Counted from the first letter of the stretch, positions 25,138 to 34,327 are shown. The stretch: DNA of 64,000 nt from Neolewinella maritima (GCF_923081025.1 NZ_CAKLPZ010000002.1:1-64000); one strand, 5' to 3'. Notes: generated by a model not told the origin, from the letters alone. Numbers and translations: made by a program.

Positions 25138-27024
25138 CTACATCATCTTCATGGAGCGGTCGATGAAGGCCTTCAAGTCGGCACCCGTCAGCAGTTGCTG
25201 GCTGAGCTGGGCGAGCTGGTAGAGGTAGGTGGCGTTCTCGGCGCGGGTGGCCTCGTCCTCTACGTCCAATAGGCGCTCCTTCACGATGGGGTTATTGGCG
25301 TTCACAACGACCTGGTAGCTGTCGGGGAACATGTTGGCGTCCATGCCCTGCATCATCTGCATCTCCTTCATACGGCGCATGAACTCGTTGCGGACGATCT
25401 GCACGGGGGCGTCCTGCACGTCAAGCGGCTTGAGCTCTACGGTGCCGCCGGTGCCTACCGCATCGGTGAATAGCTTGGTGATGGTCTCCTGCTGGGTCTC
25501 GTCGAGCAGGTTCTCCTTCTCCTCGTCCTTCTGCACGAGCTGATCGGGCGTAGCCGAGTCGACACGGACGAAGGTGAGCTTGTCCTCCTTCTGCTCCAGG
25601 GTCTGGATGGTGGGCGCATCGATGGCGTGCTCCAACTTGAGTACGTCGTAGCCGCGGTCGCGTGCCGCTTCGACGAGCGTGTGCTGACGCGTGGCATCGG
25701 CAGTGTAAATACCTACCAGTCGCTCGTACTTATCGGTCTGCTGTTCCTTGATCCGCTCGCAGTACTCCTCGATGGTGAAGAACTTGCCCTCGGTGTTCTC
25801 CAGGAGGGCGAACTTGCTGGCGCGGTCATAGAATTTCTCCTCGCTCACCATGCCGTACTTGACGAACACGCCCAGGTCGGGCCACTTCTCTTCGTACGCC
25901 TGCCGGTCTTCCTTGAAGAGGCTGCTGAGCTTCTCGGCCACCTTCTTGGTGATGTAGCCGGTGATCTTCTTGACGTTCGTATCGGCCTGGAGGTAGCTCC
26001 GCGATACATTGAGGGGGATATCGGGGGAGTCAATCACCCCGTGAAGGAGGGTGAGGAATTCGGGGACGATATCGGATACGTTATCCGTGACGTACACCTG
26101 GTTGCTGTACAGCTGAATCTTGTTGCGCTGCAGCTCCAGCTTACCGGACACCTTGGGGAAGTAGAGGATACCCGTCAGGTGGAAGGGGTAATCGATATTG
26201 AGGTGGATCCAGAACATCGGGGGCTCACCCATGGGGTAGAGCTCGCGGTAGAAGGCCTTGTAGTCTTCGTCCGTAAGGTCGGCGGGCGACTTCTTCCAGA
26301 GCGGATCGGTGTTGTTGATGACGTTATCTACCTCCGTTTCGATCTTCTCGGGTTCGGGCTTCTCTTCGCCTTCGGCTACCTCCCCTTCAAACTCCTTATA
26401 CTCCGTCTCGGTCTTGGTGCCGAAGCGGATGGGATAGGGCAGGAAGCGGCAGTACTTCAGCAGCAGGCCTTCAATCTCGTCTTCTTCGAGGTACTGCTTG
26501 CTGTCTTCGCTAATGTGCAGGATGACGTCGGTGCCCTGCATGTCTCGCTCGGCTTCGCCGATCTCGTAGCTGGGGTCGCCGGCACAGATCCAGCGCACGC
26601 CCGTACTACCGTCCTGGTAGCTCTTGGTGACTACCTCTACCTTATCGGCCACCATGAAGGCGGAGTAGAAGCCCAGGCCAAAATGTCCGATGATGGAGGC
26701 GTCGTCCTGGTACTTATCGACAAAGTCCTGAGCGGAGGACAGCGCTACCTGGTTGAGGTACTTCTTGACTTCCTCCTCCGTCATACCGATGCCGCGGTCG
26801 CGGATGGTAAGGGTGCCGGCCTCCTTATCGATCATAATATCGATGGTGCGGTCACTGTAGTCTCCCTTCGCTTCCCCCTTACGGGCCAGGGTGACTAGCT
26901 TACTGGTAGCGTCGGTCGCGTTCGATACGAGCTCCCGCAGGAAGATCTCCTGATCGGAATAGAGAAACTTCTTAATGATGGGGAAGATGTTTTCCGTCTG
27001 TACGGAGATATTACCCTTCTGCAT
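25138..27024 (-). CDS. htpG: Molecular chaperone HtpG (Hsp90)
   Basis: 628 residues from the ATG at 27024 (MQKGNISVQTENIFPIIKKFLYSDQEIFLRELVSNA). The 17-residue extension from 27075 is not Hsp90-like. The ATP-binding GHKL motifs are intact: ELVSNATDATSKL, IRDRGIGMTEEE and GHFGLGFYSAFMV. The middle domain has GILYFPKVSG and LLHGVIDSPDIPLNVSRSYLQ with the catalytic arginine of the family. Cytoplasmic chaperone. It contains its own terminator downstream and lies 202 bp after nadD, separated by a four-hairpin repeat. Confidence 0.95.
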   Translation of the reverse strand: MQKGNISVQTENIFPIIKKFLYSDQEIFLRELVSNATDATSKLVTLARKGEAKGDYSDRTIDIMIDKEAGTLTIRDRGIGMTEEEVKKYLNQVALSSAQDFVDKYQDDASIIGHFGLGFYSAFMVADKVEVVTKSYQDGSTGVRWICAGDPSYEIGEAERDMQGTDVILHISEDSKQYLEEDEIEGLLLKYCRFLPYPIRFGTKTETEYKEFEGEVAEGEEKPEPEKIETEVDNVINNTDPLWKKSPADLTDEDYKAFYRELYPMGEPPMFWIHLNIDYPFHLTGILYFPKVSGKLELQRNKIQLYSNQVYVTDNVSDIVPEFLTLLHGVIDSPDIPLNVSRSYLQADTNVKKITGYITKKVAEKLSSLFKEDRQAYEEKWPDLGVFVKYGMVSEEKFYDRASKFALLENTEGKFFTIEEYCERIKEQQTDKYERLVGIYTADATRQHTLVEAARDRGYDVLKLEHAIDAPTIQTLEQKEDKLTFVRVDSATPDQLVQKDEEKENLLDETQQETITKLFTDAVGTGGTVELKPLDVQDAPVQIVRNEFMRRMKEMQMMQGMDANMFPDSYQVVVNANNPIVKERLLDVEDEATRAENATYLYQLAQLSQQLLTGADLKAFIDRSMKMM

Positions 27025-27129
27025 AGTTGATTTGTTTTGGTGGTGGGGACGCACGGTCCCGGGGATAAGGCTCAAGAGTTATTCCAAATGAGTCCGACTG
27101 TCAGATTGGCGGGCATCAGACGCGTCAGA

Positions 27130-27226
27130 CGCAGCCTCCCGGCTGCGAAGTTCGAAGCTACCTCCGGTAGCGAGTCTCACCGGCGCAACCGGAGGTTGCA
27201 TTGGACTACGCAGCCAGGAGGCTGCG
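27130..27226. repeat. Array of four GC-rich hairpins behind nadD
   Basis: Hairpin 1 (27130-27147) CGCAGCC/GGCTGCG; hairpin 2 (27157-27171) GCTACC/GGTAGC; hairpin 3 (27185-27199) GCAACC/GGTTGC; hairpin 4 (27209-27226) CGCAGCC/GGCTGCG. Loops are TCCC, TCC, GGA and AGGA, so hairpins 3-4 are inverted versions of 2-1. The whole is an imperfect inverted repeat, REP-like, ending 3 bp before the nadD stop. Confidence 0.8.
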
Positions 27227-27228
27227 TT

Positions 27229-27810
27229 CTACCGATACAGCCCGGACTTCTCCAGCTCCTCCGCCACCGCATCCGGCACCAGGTAGCGCACGCTGTGCCC
27301 CTCCCGGATGCAGTTGCGCACGTAGGTGGCCGAGAGCTGCATCAGCGGAGCGTCGTATACGGTGACGCTGGGGTGGGTACTCAACTCCCCGCCCTCCTGG
27401 CCGGGCCGGCGGTAGACCTGGATGCGGTAATCGCGCAAAATGATATCGGCGTTTTTCCACTTGTGTAGCGAGGCCAGGTTGTCGCTGCCCATGATGAGGG
27501 TGAAGTCGTAGTCGCGGTACTTGTCGCGCAGCACCGCCAGGGTATCGATGGTGTAGGACGGCTTCGGCAGGTCAAACTCCACCCGGCTGGCCTTGAGGCG
27601 GGGCGTCTCTCCGATAGCCAGTTCGACGAGGTGCAGGCGGTCGTGATCGCGGGCTAGACTACCGGCTTTTTTGAAGGGATTCTGGGGGCTCACGACCATC
27701 CATACCTCATCCAGGGCAGTCCGGGTGGCCATGTAGTTGGCCAGGATCATGTGCCCGGTGTGCACCGGATTGAAGGAGCCAAAAAAAAGACCGATCTGCC
27801 GCCTGGCCAT
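27229..27810 (-). CDS. nadD: Nicotinate-nucleotide adenylyltransferase
   Basis: 193 residues of the nucleotidyl transferase family; it converts NaMN and ATP to NaAD in NAD synthesis. The signature GSFNPVHTGHMILANYMA carries the (H/T)xxH motif, with SYTIDTLAVLRDKY, LIMGSDNLASLHKW and the C-terminal LSATYVRNCIREGHSVRYLVPDAVAEEL (ISSTxIR equivalent) intact. Cytoplasmic. It is the last gene of a minus-strand run with the aspartoacylase-like and membrane protein genes (10 bp from the former). Confidence 0.95.
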   Translation of the reverse strand: MARRQIGLFFGSFNPVHTGHMILANYMATRTALDEVWMVVSPQNPFKKAGSLARDHDRLHLVELAIGETPRLKASRVEFDLPKPSYTIDTLAVLRDKYRDYDFTLIMGSDNLASLHKWKNADIILRDYRIQVYRRPGQEGGELSTHPSVTVYDAPLMQLSATYVRNCIREGHSVRYLVPDAVAEELEKSGLYR

Positions 27811-27820
27811 AGTGTAGTAC

Positions 27821-28801
27821 TTAGAAGCCGGAGGGGGAAGGATAGGTCGCTACGATGAAGAAGCCCTCCTCACCCTGCGCCTGGTAGAGCGGCATGAGCA
27901 GGTAGCCATCGCAGGGTGCGGCGATGGGTCCGCCGGCGTCGTCAGCTAGTAGGGTACCGGCCGTCACGGGCTGAAAATTCTCGTAGCCCGGCCGCATCAC
28001 GAAGGAATCCCGCTCGGCCGCCGTGATCCGGTGCACGTAGACCAGTTCGAGTAGTGGGGGGGCACCGGCGGCTGCATCCCGCAGAGTATCGTCGTAGTGG
28101 GTATTGACGTCTTCGGGGCGTACGCAGCCTACCGCGCGCAGCAGACTGACCGTAGCGGCCAGGGCACGGTCCACCGATTGCGGATCGGTATGGGAGCCCG
28201 CCTCGAAGGTGACGGCACGGCTGGGCCGCTGGAAGTCGAAGTCGCCACCGCGGAAGTACCCCAGGGTGGTCCCCTGTAGGTTGCTGAGCATTCCCTTGAT
28301 CACGGGTACGCCTAGCTCGGCAGCCAGGAGCAGGCTCGGCCGGTCGTCCCCCGTGACGGCGAATACTCCACCGGTAGCCGTAGTGGTGTGCAGGTCGAGC
28401 AGGATCAGCTCGCTGGCCGGTACCTCGTCGAGGGCATGAGCGATGGCAGCCAGTAGTCCGTCCAGTTCCCGGTCTTCGGAGTTGGTCGCCTGGCGCTTGC
28501 GGGTGGGGCTCCAGATACGGTTCAGGTCGGTATCGATGTAGCGGTGCCCCGTGCGCAGGGCAGCCAGGTTGCCGCGTAGGGCCAGCAACTCGCCCCGGAA
28601 AGTGAAGCCGGGATTGATCAAGGGTTCCTCGCGCAGCAGGTCGAAGAGCTGCTCCAGGGCGGTGACGCCCGCCGGCTCGTTGCCGTGGATACCACCGATG
28701 GCCACCACCAGCGGACCCATCTCCGTACCGACGTAGTGTCCGATGACCCGCGGAGATTCCCCGAGCGGATCGGCCTGGAGGTGTTCACCGGTATGCTGCA
28801 T
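27821..28801 (-). CDS. Succinylglutamate desuccinylase / aspartoacylase family protein
   Basis: 326 residues of the M14-like zinc deacylase fold: AIGGIHGNEPAGVTALEQL (H39, E42 zinc ligands), DTDLNRIW, LILLDLHTTTATGG with the third histidine, and a C-terminal domain ending PLYQAQGEEGFFIVA. Members cleave an N-acyl amino acid; the exact substrate is unknown. Cytoplasmic, no signal peptide. The ATG at 28801 overlaps the upstream stop (TGATG), so translation is coupled to the membrane protein gene. Confidence 0.85.
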   Translation of the reverse strand: MQHTGEHLQADPLGESPRVIGHYVGTEMGPLVVAIGGIHGNEPAGVTALEQLFDLLREEPLINPGFTFRGELLALRGNLAALRTGHRYIDTDLNRIWSPTRKRQATNSEDRELDGLLAAIAHALDEVPASELILLDLHTTTATGGVFAVTGDDRPSLLLAAELGVPVIKGMLSNLQGTTLGYFRGGDFDFQRPSRAVTFEAGSHTDPQSVDRALAATVSLLRAVGCVRPEDVNTHYDDTLRDAAAGAPPLLELVYVHRITAAERDSFVMRPGYENFQPVTAGTLLADDAGGPIAAPCDGYLLMPLYQAQGEEGFFIVATYPSPSGF

Positions 28802-29490
28802 CAGTAGTACACCTTTAGGGCCACGAACTGCGCCACGAATCCCAGGGCATACCCTACACTCAGCTGTAGCTTGTCGTGCGCCCCGAGTGCGAGGCGGGCC
28901 GTACCCACTAGCCCGGCCAGCAGTACGGCGATCAGCACGACCAGGGGCAGTCCGATCGTCAGGCTACCGATGGGGATGCCGTCTCCGCCGTAGAGTCCCA
29001 GCAGGATGATGCTTGCTCCAACCAGTCCGCCCATGCCCGTAGCGTGCAGACTGATCTTGTCCAGCAGATTGATCACAAAGGCCACCACCAGCGCAATGAC
29101 CACGCCCAGCAGAAAAGCATTGAAGATCGTGGGGGTCTGATTGCTCTTGTTGAAGTTCCAGTAGATCCAGAAGTAGAGGACCATCACGAGGAGCAACGGC
29201 CCGATGCGCTCCGATTTCTCGTGCATCATGACGCTACTGATCATGTTGAGCCGAGCCATGATGAACACCGCTACGACCGGGATCACGAAGGTGTCCAGGA
29301 AGATGAGGATGAGGTTACTCATCGCCCGGGAGTCCCCCAGTTCCGTAGTGCCGAACAAGTAGGGGTTCACGCCCACCAGGAGGAGGAACAGGTAGGTCGG
29401 CATCAACAGGGGATGGAATAACCCACTGATCAGCAGGGCCGGCAGGTTGCGGGATGCTGGGGGAGGGGCCACCAATGATTGATCGGACAT
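28801..29490 (-). CDS. Multi-pass membrane protein (PAP2-like C-terminus), unknown function
   Basis: 229 residues with about six membrane helices. The segments LDKISLHATGMGGLVGASI and ARLALGAHDKLQLSVGYALGF resemble the second and third motifs of PAP2-type phosphatases, while the first (KxxxxxxRP) is not clear, so catalytic activity is uncertain. It may be a degenerate PAP2-fold protein. Its promoter -7 box TACTTTTG (29502-29495) is 5 nt before the ATG. It is coupled to the aspartoacylase-like gene by a TGATG overlap. Confidence 0.55.
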   Translation of the reverse strand: MSDQSLVAPPPASRNLPALLISGLFHPLLMPTYLFLLLVGVNPYLFGTTELGDSRAMSNLILIFLDTFVIPVVAVFIMARLNMISSVMMHEKSERIGPLLLVMVLYFWIYWNFNKSNQTPTIFNAFLLGVVIALVVAFVINLLDKISLHATGMGGLVGASIILLGLYGGDGIPIGSLTIGLPLVVLIAVLLAGLVGTARLALGAHDKLQLSVGYALGFVAQFVALKVYY

Positions 29491-29494
29491 GCCA

Positions 29495-29502
29495 CAAAAG
29501 TA
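29495..29502 (-). promoter_or_regulatory. -7 element TACTTTTG before the membrane protein gene
   Basis: TAnnTTTG on the minus strand, with the ATG (29490) starting 5 nt after it, consistent with a leaderless transcript. Confidence 0.5.
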
Positions 29503-29505
29503 GGA

Positions 29506-31443
29506 CTAAAAGACCAAGCGGAAGGTGGTGCGGCGGTTGCTGGCACGCCCCGCTTCGGTAGCGTTCGTAGCCACTGGTCTGCTTTCCCCATAGCCCACCG
29601 CCGTGATACGCTCCGCCGCGATACCCTGCGTTTCTAGGTACGCCTTTACCCGCCGGGCGCGGCGCTCACTGAGGGTCTGATTGGCAGCCTCCGTACCCAC
29701 ATCGTCGGTGTGTCCGGCGATCTCTACGGACACTGCGGGCTGCTCCCGCAGCAGCGTAGCGAGCCGGTCGAGCTCCTCGGTGGACAGCCCGATGAGCGCA
29801 TCGCTGGCGGTCTCGAAAAACACATTGCGCAGCACGATCGCACCATCCGCTTCGGCAGTTTCACTACTGGCGACCTCCTTGACGGGCTGTAGCCGGATCT
29901 GTAGCCGGAAGGGTTCCGTGACGGAGAAGGTATCGGTCAGCGAAAAGCGGTCGGAATAGAATACGTAGCCGGACTTCTCCACGGAAAAGCCGTAGTCGAG
30001 CCCGATCGGCAGTACGGTCAGGTAGTGTCCCGAGGCATCGGTGGACCGGGCCGAGACGATCCCGCCCGGCTTCTGCGGCTGCAGGCGTACGCTGGCCTCC
30101 AGGGGCTGGCCCGTCTGATCGTCCACCACGCTCACCTGTACGTAGGTAGCCGGGGCGGGACGCAGTTTGCCGGGTAAGTCGAAGGTGTAAATATCAATAT
30201 CATTACCCACTCCCTTACTGAAGTAGGCCGTCCGTCCATCCAGGGCGATGAACAGATTGGTCTCCTCCCCCGGCGTGTTGATGGGGTAGCCCAGGTTAGT
30301 GGGTTTCTGCCACTGATTGGCCGCGTTCACCGAGGTCTTGAACAGGTCTGCCCCACCCATACCGGGTCGGCCACTGGAGGTAAAGTAGAGCGTCTTACCG
30401 TCTGCGGCCCAGAAGGGGTAGCGGTCATTGGATGGCGTGTTTACGGTCGGACCCAGGTTGACCGGTCTGCCCCAACTGCCGTCTGCCCTACGACCCACGA
30501 CGTAGATATCGTCCTGCCCCAGCCCGCCCTCCCGGTTACTGGCAAAGAACAGCAGGCTGCCGTCCTGCGATAAGCTGGGCTGACTCTCCGAAGAGCGGGT
30601 ATTGATCCCCGGACCAAGGTTGACCGCGTCCGTCCAGCGATCGCCTACGCGCGTACTAGCGTAGAGGTCGCAGCCACCGGCCCCGTCCCGACGCCCACAG
30701 CCCGTAAAGACGAGGTAGTTACCATCGGCGGTGATGGTCTGAGCTCCTTCGTTCAGTTCGGTATTGACGCCCGTAAGGGGGGTAGCCTTGCCCCACTGCC
30801 CGTCAGCCTGCCGCCGGCTCTGGTAGAAGTCTTCCTGTTGCCGGTTTACCCGGCGGGTAAAGATCAGTTGCTGCCCGTCTACGCTCAGGTTGGGGAAGTA
30901 CTCCAGGCTTTCGGGTGTATTGACACCGGGGCCCAGGGGGGCAGGTGCGAAGGGATATGGATTAGCAGCGAGCTCGGCCACGGTGCGCGCCTGAGCGACC
31001 AGTTTATCCGCCGTAGCGATACTTGAAGCACGTCCGCCCTCACCTACTTTGGCGCGGTAGGTTTCGTAGTGGCCGAGTGCGGCAGCGTAGTCACCCGCCT
31101 GAGTGCATACGTCACCCAATCTACGGTATGCCCGTGCACTGCTACCTCCGTCCAGCGCAATGCCCTTGGTGATGGCCGTGGCGGCCTCGGCGTAGCGGTG
31201 TTCGTACTGATCGATCTCGCCGTCGAGGTACCGCAACTCGGCTACTTCGGGGTACTTCTTTACTAATTTGGCCAGCCGCTGACTGGCATCGTCAAAGCGT
31301 TGCAGTGTCATCAGGGACTGCACGGCGGCTAGTTCCTCCAGGTCACGGCGCTTGAGCTCCTGCGTTCCTGCCTGCCCCATGAGGGGAGAAAGCAGGCTGC
31401 ACAGCAGCAGGGTCCAGAGCAGACGCAGGTAGAAGAAGTACAT
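29506..31443 (-). CDS. OmpA-family protein with TPR, PD40 propeller and CRD domains (PorE-like)
   Basis: 645 residues. Signal peptide 1-23 (LLWTLLLCSLLSPLMGQ); TPR-like repeats ~35-150; PD40/WD40-like propeller ~175-400 (LIFTRRVNRQQEDFYQS, LVFTGCGRRDGAGGCDLY, LLFFASNREGGLGQDDIYVV, LYFTSSGRPGMGGADLF); carboxypeptidase regulatory-like domain ~425-500; OmpA C-terminal domain ~540-645 (VSVEIAGHTDDVGTEAANQTLSERRARRV). This order matches PorE of the type IX secretion system and its many Bacteroidota paralogs. It should tether outer-membrane complexes to peptidoglycan. It follows a TPR gene by 54 bp, probably in one operon. Confidence 0.75.
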   Translation of the reverse strand: MYFFYLRLLWTLLLCSLLSPLMGQAGTQELKRRDLEELAAVQSLMTLQRFDDASQRLAKLVKKYPEVAELRYLDGEIDQYEHRYAEAATAITKGIALDGGSSARAYRRLGDVCTQAGDYAAALGHYETYRAKVGEGGRASSIATADKLVAQARTVAELAANPYPFAPAPLGPGVNTPESLEYFPNLSVDGQQLIFTRRVNRQQEDFYQSRRQADGQWGKATPLTGVNTELNEGAQTITADGNYLVFTGCGRRDGAGGCDLYASTRVGDRWTDAVNLGPGINTRSSESQPSLSQDGSLLFFASNREGGLGQDDIYVVGRRADGSWGRPVNLGPTVNTPSNDRYPFWAADGKTLYFTSSGRPGMGGADLFKTSVNAANQWQKPTNLGYPINTPGEETNLFIALDGRTAYFSKGVGNDIDIYTFDLPGKLRPAPATYVQVSVVDDQTGQPLEASVRLQPQKPGGIVSARSTDASGHYLTVLPIGLDYGFSVEKSGYVFYSDRFSLTDTFSVTEPFRLQIRLQPVKEVASSETAEADGAIVLRNVFFETASDALIGLSTEELDRLATLLREQPAVSVEIAGHTDDVGTEAANQTLSERRARRVKAYLETQGIAAERITAVGYGESRPVATNATEAGRASNRRTTFRLVF

Positions 31444-31497
31444 AAGAGATCACGGACGCTTGTGTACTACCAACGCGTGCGGCGCCTGAAAAGTACG

Positions 31498-32436
31498 CTA
31501 CGAGCGGCTGGCCAGGGCGGTGTCGAGCAGGGCACGGATCTTTGCTTCTTCCGGCGCCTTATGGTCGGGTGCACCCTCCAGGGCACGCTCCAGGGCGACG
31601 ACCGCATCGACCGCACGATCCGCCTTGAGGTACAGTTTGCCCAGTTCGAAGCCTACCCGGCGGTCGTAGCGGTCCAGGCTGGCGATGCGTTGCTTGCGCT
31701 TGGTGAACATACCATAAGTGCGCATGGCATCCGTTGGTCGGCCGAGTTGTAGCGAGACGTCGCCTAATGCTACCTGTGCCATCCAGTAGATGGACTGGTG
31801 CGGAATACTGTTCTTGGTGACGGCTTCGAAGTCTACGGCTGAGGCCTCCATATCTCCCATGCGGAGATTGACCAGTCCCCGTCCGTAGTAGCTCTCGGGC
31901 ATCAGGGGGTTGATCGAGATACTTTTGGAGTAGTCGTAGTGCGCGTCCTTGTCGTTGCCGAGGCGGTAGTTGACGAATCCCCGCCGCTCGTAGGCCTGGG
32001 CGTGCCGTTCGAAGCGCCCCACCACCTTGGTCATCATATTGAGCGCTTCCTGCTCGTTGTCGCGTTGGTCGACCAGTTCGCGGCCCCGGTTGAAGAGCTG
32101 AACGGTGGTACGATCGCTCTTCGGTTCGAGTTGGTAGTAGTCGATCATCGTACCCGCGCTGAGCCGCCACATATTCAGGCTACCGGCGATGCTGAAGGTG
32201 ACCACCCGTTCCAGCAGGTTCAGCGTGTTGAGCCAGAGCCGTTCGCTGCTGGGCAGTACGGTGCGGGGCACGTCCAGGGTGAGTTCTTCCTCCTTAAAGA
32301 TATTCTCCGGTTTAAGGAGGATATCGTTCTTGTAGTAATTCTCCATCCGGTGCGCGTACTGCTCCATGACCTGGTTGAATGCCCGGCGGGAGCCGAACTC
32401 CAATTGTCCTGCAATAATGACTTTGTACTCAGACAT
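31498..32436 (-). CDS. TPR-repeat protein (312 aa)
   Basis: A 312-residue protein. The first ~110 residues include MSEYKVIIAGQLEFGSRRAFNQVMEQYAHRMENYY, an unrecognised N-terminal domain; from ~125 TPR repeats follow (AQAYERRGFVNYRLGNDKDAHYDYSKSISINP, PESYYGRGLVNLRMGDMEASAVDFEAV, GFELGKLYLKADRAVDAVVALERAL). No signal peptide, so probably a cytoplasmic scaffold. It lies directly upstream of the PorE-like gene, which itself has TPRs, so a joint role in envelope assembly is possible. Confidence 0.65.
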   Translation of the reverse strand: MSEYKVIIAGQLEFGSRRAFNQVMEQYAHRMENYYKNDILLKPENIFKEEELTLDVPRTVLPSSERLWLNTLNLLERVVTFSIAGSLNMWRLSAGTMIDYYQLEPKSDRTTVQLFNRGRELVDQRDNEQEALNMMTKVVGRFERHAQAYERRGFVNYRLGNDKDAHYDYSKSISINPLMPESYYGRGLVNLRMGDMEASAVDFEAVTKNSIPHQSIYWMAQVALGDVSLQLGRPTDAMRTYGMFTKRKQRIASLDRYDRRVGFELGKLYLKADRAVDAVVALERALEGAPDHKAPEEAKIRALLDTALASRS

Positions 32437-32537
32437 TTCCCAATAAGCTTTTTTCTCCTACTAACCAATAAGTACATCTTCGTGTACCGGCCCGCTCTCC
32501 CCACTGAGTGTTACCACAAAGGTGAGAATATTCTAAC

Positions 32538-32576
32538 GAAAAGAGGGTGCCTCCGTACGGGAGGCACCCTCTTTTC
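32538..32576 (-). terminator. Strong intrinsic terminator of the OmpA/TSP3 gene
   Basis: A 17-bp perfect stem (GAAAAGAGGGTGCCTCC / GGAGGCACCCTCTTTTC) with a 5-nt loop; A/T ends give a T-run in both directions, so it also insulates the TPR gene. Confidence 0.8.
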
Positions 32577-32602
32577 AACAGAATGGGTATACTAAGTTTA
32601 CC

Positions 32603-34327
32603 CTAGTTGCGCAGATCGATCATCCGGGTAGCTTCGGTAGCTACTGGAATCACTACCCGATTCTCACGTAGGGTAGCACCAACGGGCTGGTTTTCACCGA
32701 AGCCGATGGTACTCAGGTTAGCGGGGTCGGCACCCTGACGCTCGGAGTACTCACTGGCGGAGTTCGCCCGACGCTGCGAGAGGTTCATGTTGTACTCGTC
32801 CGAAGCACGGCGGTCAGCATGACCTTCGTAGCGGATCTTGAAGTCTTCAGCACCGGGCAGCGACAGGAAGCGGTCGATCTCTTCGATGATGAGGCGGTCG
32901 GGCCGGTTCAGGCTCGATGCATCGGTGGGGAAGAAGATACGGTCGATCATGATCGTTCCGTTGATCGAGTCGATCCGGATGTGGCTGAAGTCCTGACCTT
33001 CGAGGATCTGACCGTAGCGGGTGGTCCGCTCCTGCAGGTTCTCGGGGCGGTCGTTGGGCAGCGGGCAACCGTTGCGCTCGGCTACACCAGCCTCATCGGG
33101 ACATTCGTCGTCTTTGTCGGCGATACCGTCACCATCGCGGTCGGGGCAGCCATTCGTAGCGGCGGGTCCGGCCTCGGCGGGGCACTCATCGTCCTTGTCG
33201 GCGATACCATCACCGTCTCCGTCGGGGCAACCGTTCAGGCTGGCGAGTCCGGCCTCATCGGGGCACTCATCATCCTTGTCGGCTACACCGTCACCGTCAC
33301 CATCGGGGCAACCGTTGGTAGCAGCGGTACCGGGCTCGGTGGGGCAGTCGTCGTCCTTATCGGCTACGCCATCGCTGTCGCCATCGGGGCAACCGTTGAG
33401 GTTAGCAACACCGGCCTCATTGGGGCATTCGTCGTCCTTGTCGGCTACACCGTCACCGTCCGCGTCAGGACAGCCATTGGTGTTCGCGGGTCCGGGCTGG
33501 GTGGGACATTCGTCATCCTCGTCATTGATACCATCGCCGTCTGCATCGCGCGAGCCGAAGCCGGCGGTGTAGGTCAGACCGAGAAAGGCATAGGTATCAT
33601 CATCATCGGGGTCGCCGGAAGCGGACACGCCGTCGATGAGGTCAGAACCGGTGATCCGGAAGCTGTACTCGACACCTAGCGCAGATTTAGGGCTGAGGTG
33701 GTACCGCAGGCCTACGCCTAGGGGAAAGACTATTCCGCCGCCGTCATCGGCCTGGTCGCTCTTGTCGGTGTTGATCAGCGCCAGCTCCTGGGTGCTGGGT
33801 GGGTTACCTAGTTCATTGTATTCGGTAGTGACGTCACCCCAGATACCGTAGCCTACTCCGGCCATCACGTAGGGGGAAAGTCCGGGGCGGAAGGTGTAAT
33901 CATCCGTAAAGCGACCTCCGGCAAAGGGGGCAAGCTCGATGCTGAGGCTGGGCTCGATGATGGTGGTTTGGGAAGTGAAGCCTCGCGAGCGGCGGCCGGC
34001 ATCATCGCTATTCTCGTCTTCTGCCCGGAGGGAGAAGTACATCAGGTCGAGCCGAAGGGCCAGGGCATCACCCAGTGCGCGCCGCAGGAAGACACCTGCA
34101 CCCAGACGGGGCTGGTTGAGGATAATAATGTCCTTGTCAACCAGATCGCCACCCATGGATGCGGCACCTACTTTGAGGCCGAACGACCAGGGGTAGGGGC
34201 TCTCGGGGGTTTCAGTACTGAGTGGAGCATCCGTAGTAAGCGGGTCGTCCATGGTGACGGGAGTATCCTGTCCGTACACGGTAATACTGGTGAGAACCGC
34301 GAAAACGAAGAGTAGTTGCTTAAGCAT
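32603..34327 (-). CDS. Outer-membrane OmpA-family protein with thrombospondin type 3 repeats
   Basis: 574 residues from the ATG at 34327 (MLKQLLFVFAVLTSITVYGQ signal peptide). An N-terminal beta-barrel-like domain covers ~45-255 (PWSFGLKVGAASMGGDLV, YTFRPGLSPYVMAGVGYGIW, ALGVEYSFRITGSDL). Six 27-residue calcium-binding TSP3 repeats follow (261-422, unit D.DGDG..D.DD.CP...G....NGCP). The C-terminal OmpA domain has RYEGHADRRASDEYNMNLSQRRANS. It is probably a major surface porin tied to peptidoglycan, with Ca2+ stabilising the linker. The upstream 21 residues from 34390 are not signal-like and are excluded. A leader hairpin (CCCCC/GGGGG) lies near 34363-34388. Confidence 0.85.
   Translation of the reverse strand: MLKQLLFVFAVLTSITVYGQDTPVTMDDPLTTDAPLSTETPESPYPWSFGLKVGAASMGGDLVDKDIIILNQPRLGAGVFLRRALGDALALRLDLMYFSLRAEDENSDDAGRRSRGFTSQTTIIEPSLSIELAPFAGGRFTDDYTFRPGLSPYVMAGVGYGIWGDVTTEYNELGNPPSTQELALINTDKSDQADDGGGIVFPLGVGLRYHLSPKSALGVEYSFRITGSDLIDGVSASGDPDDDDTYAFLGLTYTAGFGSRDADGDGINDEDDECPTQPGPANTNGCPDADGDGVADKDDECPNEAGVANLNGCPDGDSDGVADKDDDCPTEPGTAATNGCPDGDGDGVADKDDECPDEAGLASLNGCPDGDGDGIADKDDECPAEAGPAATNGCPDRDGDGIADKDDECPDEAGVAERNGCPLPNDRPENLQERTTRYGQILEGQDFSHIRIDSINGTIMIDRIFFPTDASSLNRPDRLIIEEIDRFLSLPGAEDFKIRYEGHADRRASDEYNMNLSQRRANSASEYSERQGADPANLSTIGFGENQPVGATLRENRVVIPVATEATRMIDLRN
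33062..33547 (-). repeat. Six tandem 81-bp TSP3-coding repeats
   Basis: Encodes six 27-residue TSP3 units with strong DNA identity. Copy-number change by recombination would change the Ca-binding linker length without a frameshift. Confidence 0.8.

Noticed and set aside
25627..26898. 423-aa plus-strand ORF opposite htpG
   Set aside because: Shadow frame of htpG; low-complexity, no start signal.
33062..33547. CRISPR-like periodicity
   Set aside because: The 81-bp periodic DNA encodes in-frame TSP3 protein repeats.
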